Below, piece by piece: positions 5,090 to 11,194 of a DNA stretch of 13,079 nucleotides. The first letter of the stretch is position 1, and the number at the start of each line of letters is the position of its first letter. Where the stretch lies: assembly GCA_040876735.1 (NCBI GenBank), contig JBBDPC010000147.1, positions 1-13,079 on the forward strand, in the 5' to 3' direction. The position numbers and the translations under genes are program-made. The stretch comes from Natronomicrosphaera sp040876735 (GTDB lineage: Bacteria; Planctomycetota; Phycisphaerae; Phycisphaerales; Phycisphaeraceae). The notes under the pieces are model-generated. The model had not been told where the DNA came from, did not search any database, and saw nothing but the letters and a program-made list of their open reading frames with translations.

Positions 5090-6397
5090 TTATTGGTGCG
5101 TGGGCTGGCGGGCCCACTGAAGCATGTCGACCGGTTCGCCCATGAGGTCGAAGCGGAGCAGTTGCAGGGCGCACTTGGCGGCACGGTCGCGGACGCCGTC
5201 GCGGTTGCCCGACAGTTGAAGGCAGAGGGCGCGGGTGCGCAGCGTGTCGGGTTCGCGTTCGTCGCGCATGGCCATGCCCAGCCAGACGGTGCCGACCGGT
5301 TTGTCGGGCGTGCCGCCATCGGGGCCGGCGATGCCGGTGATCGACAGGCTCACGTCGGCGGGCCGGGCGTGGCGCAGCGCCCCCTCGGCCATCGCGCGGG
5401 CGACCGGCTCGCTGACCGCGCCGTGTGCGTCGAGGTCGTCCCGGGAGACGCCGAGCTGTTCGAGCTTGAAGAGATTGCTGTACGTCACCCAGCCGCCGAG
5501 GTAGGCCTGCGAACTGCCCGCGACGTCGGTGAGCATTTTGCCCACCAGTCCGCCGGTGCAGCTCTCGGCGGTGACCAGCCGACGGCCGCGCTTTTGCAGC
5601 AGGGCGACGAGCGCCTTGGCCAGCGTGTCATCCTCCCGGCCGAACACGAGCGCGCCGAGGCGGGCGTGGACCTCGGTGAGCGTCTTGTCGAGTTGAGCCT
5701 GCGCTGCGTCGGCAGTGGGGAACTCGGCACGGAGGCGGATGGCGACGATGCCGTCGGTGACGGTCGTGCCGACCTTGGGGTTGCGCTGGCGGTCCATGAG
5801 GTCGCCGAGCATGTCGGCAATGGTGGACTCGCCGGCGCCGAAGGTGTTGAGCTTGGTGGTGAGGATGATGTGGCGGTCGCCGGTGATGGCGGTGAGTTGC
5901 GGTTCGATGGCGTCGCGGAACATGGCGCGCATTTCGTGGGGCACGCCGGGCATGACGAAGATGCGTGCCCGGCCGAGCGTGGCGTCGATGCCGGGGGCCG
6001 TGCCGTTGCGGTTTTCGATGACGGTGCTGCCGGCGGGGTGGGTGGCCTGCACGCGGTTGCGCTCGGGCATCTCCCGGCCGCGGCGGGTGAAGTAGCCGCG
6101 GATGATCTCGACGCTGGCGGGGTCTTCGACCAGCTCGACACCCATCGCCTCGGCCAGCGCCGGGCGGGTGAGGTCGTCGTCCGTCGGCCCCAGTCCGCCG
6201 GTGATGAGCACCAGCTCGGCCCGGTCGGCGGCGTGGCGGATCGCCTCGACGAGGGTCGGCTGGTCGTCCGCGAGCGTCTGGTGATAGCGGACGGAGATGC
6301 CGCGCGTCGCCAGCCGTTCGCCCAGCCAGGCGCTGTTGGTGTCGACCGTCTGCCCCAGGACCAGCTCGTCGCCGATGGAAAGAATGATCGCGTGCAT
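5090..6397 (-). CDS. cinA: CinA-family protein (NMN deamidase with MoaB-like domain)
   Basis: 435 residues, normal for two-domain CinA. The N-terminal domain (about 1-170) is the MoaB/Mog-like fold, starting MHAIILSIGDELVLGQTVDTN, with ITGGLGPTDDD at 65-75. In characterised homologues it has ADP-ribose pyrophosphatase activity. The C-terminal domain (from about 274) is the PncC-type nicotinamide-nucleotide amidase, which hydrolyses NMN to nicotinic acid mononucleotide and ammonia in pyridine-nucleotide recycling. AESCTGG (277-283) and TGIAGPDGGT (354-363) are its signature motifs. The ATG at 6397 is chosen because the family begins there. The frame is open upstream but that part is unrelated. 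There is no Shine-Dalgarno site, and TACAAT lies 6 nt before the ATG. It is divergent from folD, and its stop is 10 bp from the palindrome at 4951-5079. Confidence 0.95.
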   Translation of the reverse strand: MHAIILSIGDELVLGQTVDTNSAWLGERLATRGISVRYHQTLADDQPTLVEAIRHAADRAELVLITGGLGPTDDDLTRPALAEAMGVELVEDPASVEIIRGYFTRRGREMPERNRVQATHPAGSTVIENRNGTAPGIDATLGRARIFVMPGVPHEMRAMFRDAIEPQLTAITGDRHIILTTKLNTFGAGESTIADMLGDLMDRQRNPKVGTTVTDGIVAIRLRAEFPTADAAQAQLDKTLTEVHARLGALVFGREDDTLAKALVALLQKRGRRLVTAESCTGGLVGKMLTDVAGSSQAYLGGWVTYSNLFKLEQLGVSRDDLDAHGAVSEPVARAMAEGALRHARPADVSLSITGIAGPDGGTPDKPVGTVWLGMAMRDEREPDTLRTRALCLQLSGNRDGVRDRAAKCALQLLRFDLMGEPVDMLQWARQPTHQ

Positions 6398-6403
6398 CGG
6401 CAG

Positions 6404-6409
6404 ATTGTA
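6404..6409 (-). promoter_or_regulatory. -10 box of cinA (leaderless layout)
   Basis: TACAAT on the minus strand (five of six consensus bases) is followed by 6 nt and then the cinA ATG. This places the start of transcription on the ATG itself. There is no Shine-Dalgarno site. No good -35 is visible at 16-18 bp. It lies back to back with the folD -10 box in the same 55-bp region. Confidence 0.65.
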
Positions 6410-6439
6410 GCGATCCTGAATTCCCGGCTCGCGATGCCC

Positions 6440-6445
6440 TATAAT
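6440..6445 (+). promoter_or_regulatory. -10 box of folD (leaderless layout)
   Basis: A perfect TATAAT (6440-6445) lies 7 nt before the folD ATG at 6453, so transcription should begin at or within one base of the start codon. The intervening CCGGCCC cannot act as a Shine-Dalgarno site. The hexamer 17 bp upstream (TGAATT, 6417-6422) is a weak -35. Confidence 0.75.
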
Positions 6446-6452
6446 CCGGCCC

Positions 6453-7316
6453 ATGACCACAGCCACCCTCATCGACGGCAAGCGCATCGCGCAGGACATC
6501 CAGCAGCAGACCGCCGCACGCGTGGAGCGCGTCAAGCAGGCCACCGGCGTCACCGCCTGCCTCGCCACCGTGCTCGTGGGCGAAGATCCCGCCAGCGCCA
6601 AGTACGTCGGCGCCAAACGGCGGCTGTGCGAGAAGCTGGGCCTGACCTCCGTGTTTGTCAAGATGGACGAAACCACCACCACTGGGCAACTGGTCGACAA
6701 GATCGCCCAGCTCGGCCGGGACGAAAAGGTGCACGGCATCCTGCTCCAGCACCCCGTGCCCACGCAGATCGACGAACGCGCCGCCTTCGAGGCCATCCCC
6801 GCTCACAAGGACGTCGACGGCGTCACGTTCCACAGCTTCGGCACGATGTTCTACGGCCTGCCGGGCTACGAGTCCTGCACGCCCGGCGGCATCATCCGGT
6901 TGCTCGACGCCTACGATGTCACGATTCGCGGCAAGCATGCCGTGGTCGTCGGCCGCAGCGCCATCCTCGGCAAGCCCATGGCGGGGTTGCTGATGAACCG
7001 TGACGCGACCGTCACCGTCTGCCATTCCAAAACCGTCGACCTGCCCGGCATTGTGAAGCAGGCGGACATCATCGTCGCCGCCGTCGGCCGGCCGGCGTTT
7101 GTGAAAGGCGATTGGGTCAAGGAAGGGGCGGTGGTCATCGACGCGGGCTTCAACCCCGGGCCCGCGGGCAACGTCGGCGACGTCGACTTTGAGCCGGCGA
7201 GCGAGCGGGCGTCGCTGATCACCCCCGTGCCCGGCGGCGTGGGGCCGATGACGCTGGCCGTGCTGGTCGAGCAGACGTCGATCGCCGCAGCGCGGGCGGC
7301 GGGGGTCAAGCCGTGA
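6453..7316 (+). CDS. folD: Bifunctional methylenetetrahydrofolate dehydrogenase/cyclohydrolase
   Basis: 287 residues, the standard length. FolD is a cytoplasmic enzyme that oxidises 5,10-methylene-THF with NADP+ and hydrolyses the methenyl product to 10-formyl-THF, feeding purine and fMet-tRNA synthesis. Catalytic Tyr51 and Lys55 are in SAKYVGAKRR. QHPVP is at 99-103 (QLPLP in many homologues). The KDVDG substrate loop is at 119-123 and SCTPGG at 141-146. The nucleotide-binding VVVGRSAILGKPM is at 164-176, and PVPGGVGPMT lies near the C-terminus. The start is the ATG 7 nt after a perfect TATAAT, with no Shine-Dalgarno, so the mRNA is probably leaderless. It diverges from cinA. Repeats fill the 139 bp between it and the next gene. 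Confidence 0.97.
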   Translation: MTTATLIDGKRIAQDIQQQTAARVERVKQATGVTACLATVLVGEDPASAKYVGAKRRLCEKLGLTSVFVKMDETTTTGQLVDKIAQLGRDEKVHGILLQHPVPTQIDERAAFEAIPAHKDVDGVTFHSFGTMFYGLPGYESCTPGGIIRLLDAYDVTIRGKHAVVVGRSAILGKPMAGLLMNRDATVTVCHSKTVDLPGIVKQADIIVAAVGRPAFVKGDWVKEGAVVIDAGFNPGPAGNVGDVDFEPASERASLITPVPGGVGPMTLAVLVEQTSIAAARAAGVKP

Positions 7317-7339
7317 CGGGTGATGATGATCCAAGAGTA

Positions 7340-7370
7340 ATCCGGGGGGGATCCGGGGGGATCCGGGGCT
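7340..7370. repeat. Tandem 10-bp repeat (ATCCGGGGGG)
   Basis: Three consecutive units starting ATCCGGGG occur at 7340-7350 (11 bp), 7351-7360 and 7361-7370, just after folD. The last unit runs into a longer sequence, GATCCGGGGCTTCG then GCTC and CAGCCCTCGGCTT (7360-7400). Its close relative lies at 10859-10892, upstream of the TRASH-like lipoprotein gene. No gene is present. Confidence 0.7.
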
Positions 7371-7410
7371 TCGTCGCGTTGCTCCTCAGCCCTCGGCTTA
7401 ACATGCTGAC

Positions 7411-7438
7411 CTCTGACCTCTGACCTCTGACCTCTGAC
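7411..7438. repeat. Tandem heptanucleotide array (unit CTCTGAC)
   Basis: Four perfect CTCTGAC units run from 7411 to 7438, with a partial unit CTGAC before them (7406-7410). The array ends 17 bp before the start of the hypothetical gene at 7456. It also contains the in-frame stop (7435-7437) that limits how far that gene can extend upstream. The unit differs from that at 1-56, but the period is the same. Confidence 0.93.
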
Positions 7439-7455
7439 ATCCCTGGACCCCGCCT

Positions 7456-8058
7456 TTGAGCCAGTTCAACGCCACCAACTACGAAGTCCCCCGCACCACC
7501 GGCGTCTGTACCTTCACCGGGCGAACGCTTCAGCCCGGCGAGCCCTATTACGCGACGTTGGTCGAGGTCGATCCCGACACGGCCGATGCGCCGTCGCTTG
7601 CCAGTGCGCTGGGCATGATGCGGCTGGACGTGTCGCAGGAAGCGTGGGAACAGGGGCGTCGGCCGGACCGGCTGTTCAGCTTCTGGAAGTCCACCGTGCC
7701 CGAGCCGAGCGAGAAGAAGAAGCTGTTCGTGGACGACGCGGTGCTGATGAACCTCTTCCGCCGGCTGGAGGATGCCACGCAGCCGCAGCGCCAGGCGTTC
7801 CGCTACGTGCTGGGCCTGATCCTCATGCGCAAACGGCTGCTCCGCTTCGACGGCGCCGAGCGGCGCAGCGTGGAGGTGGATGGCGAGCCGGCCGAGCAGG
7901 AGTGGTGGAAGCTGACGCCCAAGCTGGACGTGAACAAGGGGCCGATGAGCAAGTGGAACGAACAGGAGACGATCGACCTGCTCGACCCGCAGCTCGACGA
8001 AGCGCAGATCGAGCAGGTGACACAGCAGCTTGGCGAGATCCTCGAAGCGGAGTTGTGA
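7456..8058 (+). CDS. Conserved hypothetical protein
   Basis: 200 residues, soluble, no signal peptide or membrane segment. I do not recognise a named domain. Visible features are a near N-terminal Cys18 in CTFTGRTLQPGEPYY, a middle segment GLFSFWKSTVP followed by a Lys-rich stretch, a hydrophobic-basic helix FRYVLGLILMRKRLLRF roughly at 115-132, and a Glu-rich C-terminus. The pattern resembles, from memory, unnamed proteins of planctomycetes. The start must be the TTG at 7456: a stop lies in frame at 7435-7437 and no ATG occurs before about residue 54. No Shine-Dalgarno site is seen. It is 139 bp after folD and 2 bp before the lipoprotein gene, so it is likely co-transcribed with the latter. 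The function is unknown. Confidence 0.8.
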   Translation: MSQFNATNYEVPRTTGVCTFTGRTLQPGEPYYATLVEVDPDTADAPSLASALGMMRLDVSQEAWEQGRRPDRLFSFWKSTVPEPSEKKKLFVDDAVLMNLFRRLEDATQPQRQAFRYVLGLILMRKRLLRFDGAERRSVEVDGEPAEQEWWKLTPKLDVNKGPMSKWNEQETIDLLDPQLDEAQIEQVTQQLGEILEAEL

Positions 8059-8060
8059 GC

Positions 8061-8957
8061 ATGCATGGGACATGGCCAGCCGGCGTTCGACTTGCATCGC
8101 TGATCGCGCTGCTCACCGCGGCGCTGGTGACCGCCGCCTGCCAACGGCCGATCACGCCGGGCGACGACATCCTTGAGCCGGCGCGCGACCGGCCGGCCGC
8201 GCCGCCGAGCTACAACGCGCTGATCGAACAGTACAACGCGCATGTCGAACGGCTGGACCAGTTCTGGTCGGCGTCGCGCGTGGCGATGCGCTGGGTCGAC
8301 GAAGACGGCCAGTCACGCTTCGAGCAGGGCGACGGGCAGCTCATCTACCGTCGGCCGCACGAGATTGCGATGACCGTCGGGCAGCTTGGCCAGACCATTC
8401 TCTGGGCCGGTTCAGACGCCCAGCGGTACTGGCTGTTCGACTTGCAGAACGACGGCACGGCCATGGTGGGGCGGCATGAGTTCGTCGGCCAGCCGTGCGC
8501 CCGGCCGCTGCCGTACCCGGTGTCGCCGCGGGCGATGCCTTACCTGATGGGGCTGGTGCCGCTGCCGCCGTCGGACGAGGCGGAGGTGGTGGTGGATCGC
8601 AACTATTACCGCATCGATCCGCCGGGCGCGGGCGTGCGGATGTGGCTGGATCCGGAGACGGCCCATCCGCTGCGCGTCGACATGCTCGACGAGGAAGGCG
8701 AGAGCGTGGTGGCGGCGCGGCTGTGGCGGCATGAGCCAGTGCGGATGGAAACGGTGGAGCGCGAGCATTGGCCGCGCATCGCCACGGCGGCGAACATCTA
8801 TGTGCTGGGCGAGGAAGGGTATCTTTCCTTGAGCCTCGACATGCTCAGCGACGGTCGGCAGCGCGACCAGGTGCGCGACCAGGCGTTCGACTTCGACGTG
8901 CTGCTGCGCGCCCACCGGCCCGGCGAGGTGATCGTGCTCGATGAGGCTTGCCGATAA
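8061..8957 (+). CDS. LolA-like outer-membrane lipoprotein (putative)
   Basis: 298 residues. The N-terminus has a hydrophobic stretch (about 9-26) ending in LVTAAC, so Cys27 is a probable lipidation site. The lipobox is slightly irregular (T-A-A-C). The rest looks soluble and rich in beta-strand patterns: GQLIYRRPHEIAM, LWAGSDAQRYWLFDL, VRMWLDPETAHPLRVDML. These recall the LolA/LolB-like fold, where an open beta-sheet carries lipoproteins or a lipid, with substrate lines such as RRPHEI and RYWLFDL. The start is the ATG at 8061, 2 bp after the preceding stop and in keeping with translational coupling. The function of the pair is unknown. Lipid or lipoprotein handling in the periplasm is an inference from the fold resemblance only. 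Confidence 0.75.
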   Translation: MHGTWPAGVRLASLIALLTAALVTAACQRPITPGDDILEPARDRPAAPPSYNALIEQYNAHVERLDQFWSASRVAMRWVDEDGQSRFEQGDGQLIYRRPHEIAMTVGQLGQTILWAGSDAQRYWLFDLQNDGTAMVGRHEFVGQPCARPLPYPVSPRAMPYLMGLVPLPPSDEAEVVVDRNYYRIDPPGAGVRMWLDPETAHPLRVDMLDEEGESVVAARLWRHEPVRMETVEREHWPRIATAANIYVLGEEGYLSLSLDMLSDGRQRDQVRDQAFDFDVLLRAHRPGEVIVLDEACR

Positions 8958-8975
8958 ACGCATCCCCGGCGCCCG

Positions 8976-9003
8976 AGGCAGTGCGACTTAAGTCGCACTG
9001 CCT
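8976..9003. repeat. 28-bp perfect palindrome (empty site)
   Basis: AGGCAGTGCGACTT followed directly by its complement, a perfect 28-bp palindrome with TTAA at the centre. It lies in the 46-bp gap between the convergent lipoprotein gene (stop at 8957) and cca (stop at 9004-9006). As RNA it would fold from either strand into a 12-bp stem, so it may end both transcripts, although no T-run follows. The same palindrome occurs at 4951-5079 with a 99-bp element inserted at its central TA. Confidence 0.92.
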
Positions 9004-10284
9004 TCAGGTCACATGCTCACGCACCCAGGCGATCGCTTCGTCGCGCGTCTGCACCCGCCCCTCAAGCTGCTCGTCGTAGACCGCCTCCAGCAGTCGGCCG
9101 AACTGCGGTCCGGGGCGCAGACCCATCGCAATCAGATCCTCACCACCAATCAACGCCGGCGGCGCGACGCCTTCCACCATCAACGGCAGCGACTCGCGCT
9201 CGATCCGCCGCACCGCCTCCGTCGCGTGCAACGCATGCAGCAACCGCAACGTCTCCGGCCACGCCGGCGCAGCCAGCAGCCGCTTGCGCTGCGCTACACC
9301 AAGGTCGGCCCACCGGTCGGCCAGCGGCAGCAGGGAAAACAGCGCCCGGGCCTCGTCGTGGTGCTGATTGCTCAGGCACAACGCAGCTCGCCAGCGGCGA
9401 AGCCGTTGCGGCCCGTCGTGCCCGGCGAACGTGGCGACGCGCGGCAGACTGCGATCACCCGGCAACTGACGGTCGATCAGCCACGCCACCAGCGCCGTCG
9501 CGTAGGGCCCGCCCGGCCCGAGCGCTTCGAGCGTGGTCGGCGCCACGTCGGCGTGATCTTCATTGAGCACCGGGCCGTCGAGCTTCAATTCCTGCATCAG
9601 CTTCACCGCCGCCGCCGGTCGCGGTCCGGTGAGCATCGCCTGCACCTCCTGCCCGATGCGCTCCCGGCTGATCTGCCCGAGGTACTTCGCCAGCGGGCGG
9701 ATGGCGGCGGCGGTGCGCGGCTCGATCGTGAAGCCCAGCCGGGCGGCGAAGCGCGGCCCGCGCAGCATGCGCAGGTAGTCTTCCGCGAACCGCTCGGACG
9801 GATCGCCGATGGCGCGCACCACACCCGCTTTGAGGTCGGCCCGGCCGCCGACGTAGTCGATGATGCGGTCGCCGCCGCTGTGTTCGTCAGACGTAAGCGG
9901 GTCGGCGAAGAGGCCGTTGATGGTGAAGTCGCGGCGCTTTGCGTCGTGCTCGGCGTCGGTGAAGATCACCTTGTCCGGTCGGCGCTTGTCGGTGTAGCCC
10001 CACTCGCTGCGAAATGTCGCCACCTCGATCGCATGCCCGCCGAGATACACCAGCACCACGCCGAACGCCTCGCCCACCGCCCGGCTGCGCGGCAGCAGCT
10101 CGCGGACGCGGTCCGGCGTGGCGTCGGTGGCGACGTCGTAATCCTTCGGCTCATGCCCGAGCAGGGCGTCGCGCACGCAGCCGCCGGCGAGATACGCCAC
10201 ATGGTCCGCCTCACGCAGCCGGCGCACCACGGTCACCGCGGCATCGCGTGGAGGCATCCGTCGGAGTGGCGGGGGCGTGGCCAT
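9004..10284 (-). CDS. cca: tRNA nucleotidyltransferase / poly(A) polymerase family (CCA-adding type)
   Basis: 426 residues, class II nucleotidyltransferase. Such enzymes build or repair the 3' CCA of tRNA without a template. Motifs in order: GGCVRD (34-39), catalytic carboxylates in DYDVATD (Asp48 and Asp50), IEVATFR with the third acidic residue Glu87, RRDFTINGL (117-125) and EDYLRMLRGPRFAARLGF (168-185), which belongs to the RNA-binding helices. No HD phosphohydrolase domain is seen. Whether it is a full CCA-adding enzyme, an A- or CC-adding enzyme or a poly(A) polymerase cannot be decided from sequence alone. The ATG at 10284 has no Shine-Dalgarno but has TAAACT 7 nt upstream. It converges on the lipoprotein gene and its stop adjoins the palindrome. 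Confidence 0.92.
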   Translation of the reverse strand: MATPPPLRRMPPRDAAVTVVRRLREADHVAYLAGGCVRDALLGHEPKDYDVATDATPDRVRELLPRSRAVGEAFGVVLVYLGGHAIEVATFRSEWGYTDKRRPDKVIFTDAEHDAKRRDFTINGLFADPLTSDEHSGGDRIIDYVGGRADLKAGVVRAIGDPSERFAEDYLRMLRGPRFAARLGFTIEPRTAAAIRPLAKYLGQISRERIGQEVQAMLTGPRPAAAVKLMQELKLDGPVLNEDHADVAPTTLEALGPGGPYATALVAWLIDRQLPGDRSLPRVATFAGHDGPQRLRRWRAALCLSNQHHDEARALFSLLPLADRWADLGVAQRKRLLAAPAWPETLRLLHALHATEAVRRIERESLPLMVEGVAPPALIGGEDLIAMGLRPGPQFGRLLEAVYDEQLEGRVQTRDEAIAWVREHVT

Positions 10285-10291
10285 GACGCCA

Positions 10292-10297
10292 AGTTTA
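10292..10297 (-). promoter_or_regulatory. Possible -10 box of cca (leaderless layout)
   Basis: TAAACT on the minus strand lies 7 nt before the cca ATG, and no Shine-Dalgarno site is present. Four of six consensus bases match, including the key second A and last T. Its main support is the identical spacing seen at folD, cinA and hpnC. Confidence 0.35.
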
Positions 10298-10359
10298 CCG
10301 GCGAGGCGGCGGGCTGGCGCGACAGGGGGTGGTGGTTCACTTCGGTCTTTGGCGGAGCA

Positions 10360-10389
10360 GGCGTCTCGCCTGCCGGTGGGCGGGACGCC
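10360..10389. other. GC-rich hairpin between cca and the TRASH-like gene
   Basis: GGCGTCTCGCC (10360-10370) pairs with GGCGGGACGCC (10379-10389), eleven pairs with one G.T around an 8-nt loop. A competing stem pairs GCAGGCG (10357-10363) with CGCCTGC (10367-10373). It lies 17 bp after the stop of the lipoprotein gene (minus strand). It could end that transcript, though it has no T-run. The remaining intergenic sequence (10298-10356) shows nothing else. Confidence 0.5.
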
Positions 10390-10405
10390 GCCTCACTGAA
10401 GAAAA

Positions 10406-10843
10406 TCAGCCCTGCTCGTCGTCTTCTTCGAGCTTGCTGAGGTAGCTGTCGGGGTCTTCGAGGAACATCGGCCGGCAGCCGTCGCAGCAGAACTTGATCT
10501 CCTGCCCGTTGTAGACCAGCGACACCGGCTCGCCCATCGAGCCCAGTTCACCGTCGGCCACGAGGCAGACGTTCAGCGGGTAAGGCGTGGCCTCGCCGGC
10601 TTCGACGGCCGCGGCAGCGTCGGCGCCGGTGAGCACGACGGCGGCGTCCGCTTCGTCTTCCGTGGCGTCCGTGGCGTCCGGGGTTTCCGGGGCTTCTGTG
10701 ATTTCCGGGGGCGTCGGCGCGGGGGGAGTTTCCGCCGCATCGCCGCAGCCGACGAGCGTGAGCGTCACCGCCAGCACGGTGGCGGGCAGAGCGAAGGCGT
10801 CGAGGCGTCGGGCCAGGGGGGAGAGCATCGTGAGGCAAGTCAT
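10406..10843 (-). CDS. Lipoprotein with Cys-rich TRASH/YHS-like metal-binding domain
   Basis: 145 residues. The signal segment (about 18-32) ends in the classic lipobox LVGC, with Cys33 as the lipidation site. A Pro/Glu/Asp/Ala-rich linker (about 37-85) follows. The C-terminal part resembles the TRASH/YHS treble-clef group: YPLNVC (Cys93), then GSMGEPVSLVYNGQEIKFCCDGC (Cys119, Cys120, Cys123; listed as a run of joined motifs GSMGEP, VYNGQE and FCCDGC), then FLEDPDSYLSKL. The four Cys could bind a metal such as copper, zinc or iron, probably in the cell envelope. Start: AAAGGAG lies 6 nt before the ATG at 10843, so the open frame reaching further upstream is not used. Metal sensing or buffering is an inference, and the metal cannot be named. 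Confidence 0.85.
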   Translation of the reverse strand: MTCLTMLSPLARRLDAFALPATVLAVTLTLVGCGDAAETPPAPTPPEITEAPETPDATDATEDEADAAVVLTGADAAAAVEAGEATPYPLNVCLVADGELGSMGEPVSLVYNGQEIKFCCDGCRPMFLEDPDSYLSKLEEDDEQG

Positions 10844-10858
10844 GGGTGGCTCCTTTGT

Positions 10859-10892
10859 GATCCGGGGCTTCGCATCGCTCAGCCCTCGGCTT
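10859..10892. repeat. Dispersed repeat, second copy (GATCCGGGGCTTCG...CAGCCCTCGGCTT)
   Basis: GATCCGGGGCTTCG and, after a 4-base variable part, GCTCAGCCCTCGGCTT repeat what is found at 7360-7400, where the middle is longer. Read on the minus strand it gives AGCCGAGGGCT, a short stem, and then GAAGCCCCGGATC. It lies in the 5' leader of the TRASH-like lipoprotein gene, ending 15 bp before that gene's ATG, and so is part of its mRNA if the promoter at 10982-10990 is right. The rest of 10844-11060 holds no gene. Confidence 0.65.
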
Positions 10893-10981
10893 GGGCGAAT
10901 CGAACAGTGAGGAATCGTGCGAGCAGTGACCCGCAGCCCATGCTTACGCAGGCCACGGCTCGCGGGTTTGGCGAAAGTGGG

Positions 10982-10990
10982 AGTGTAGCA
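10982..10990 (-). promoter_or_regulatory. Extended -10 box for the TRASH-like lipoprotein gene
   Basis: TGCTACACT on the minus strand (10990 to 10982) fits the extended -10 pattern TGnTAnnnT, with TACACT matching four of six bases. No -35 is convincing. It would give a leader of about 130 nt that contains the dispersed repeat at 10859-10892 and the Shine-Dalgarno AAAGGAG. Confidence 0.4.
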
Positions 10991-10997
10991 GAACCAC

Positions 10998-11049
10998 ACA
11001 GCCCGCCGACGGGCCGTCCGCTTGCGGGGTCGACCAGCCGACGGGCTGT
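10998..11049. terminator. Large stem, possibly a transcription terminator
   Basis: ACAGCCCG (10998-11005) pairs with CGGGCTGT (11042-11049). Between the arms are smaller stems, and TTTTATT follows on the plus side (11048-11054). The polarity suits a plus-strand transcript, but no plus-strand gene precedes it. On the minus strand it could close the SDR transcript, though its T-run there is poor. The function is therefore unclear. Confidence 0.4.
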
Positions 11050-11068
11050 TTTATTCCAACGTGATCTA

Positions 11069-11167
11069 TTGAGCTTTGAGCAGTTAGCTTTAAGCTATTA
11101 GCCAGCAATAAGCCGAACGGAGGGGGCATTCTGGCTGAAGGCTTAAAGCTAACTGCTCAAAGCTCAA
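11069..11167 (+). mobile_element. 99-bp hairpin element, copy 3 (MITE-like), TA-flanked
   Basis: Same length, orientation and layout as copy 2. TA flanks both sides (11067-11068 and 11168-11169), and 27 bp pair perfectly at each end (11069-11095 with 11141-11167). The centre is nearly identical to copy 2 (AGCAATA against AGCGATA, then AGCCGAACGGAGGGGGCATT). The arms differ from copy 2 by paired changes: GAGCCGTTCGC in copy 2 is GAGCAGTTAGC here, and the opposite arm carries the matching complement. It lies 27 bp after the SDR gene stop, upstream of the TRASH-like lipoprotein gene. On the minus strand it encodes a short open frame starting MPPPFGL, not regarded as a gene. Confidence 0.88.
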
Positions 11168-11194
11168 TAATTCGGCCCGCAAATGCCGGGTCAA

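Noticed and set aside
5093..7003. Plus-strand open frame of 636 codons over cinA and folD
   Set aside because: Antisense to cinA, then out of frame through folD. No family resemblance.
10944..11129. Minus-strand 61-codon frame starting MPPPFGL in element copy 3
   Set aside because: The start lies in the repeat element, the protein has no resemblance to anything, and the frame is broken in copy 1. It is treated as a by-product of the element.
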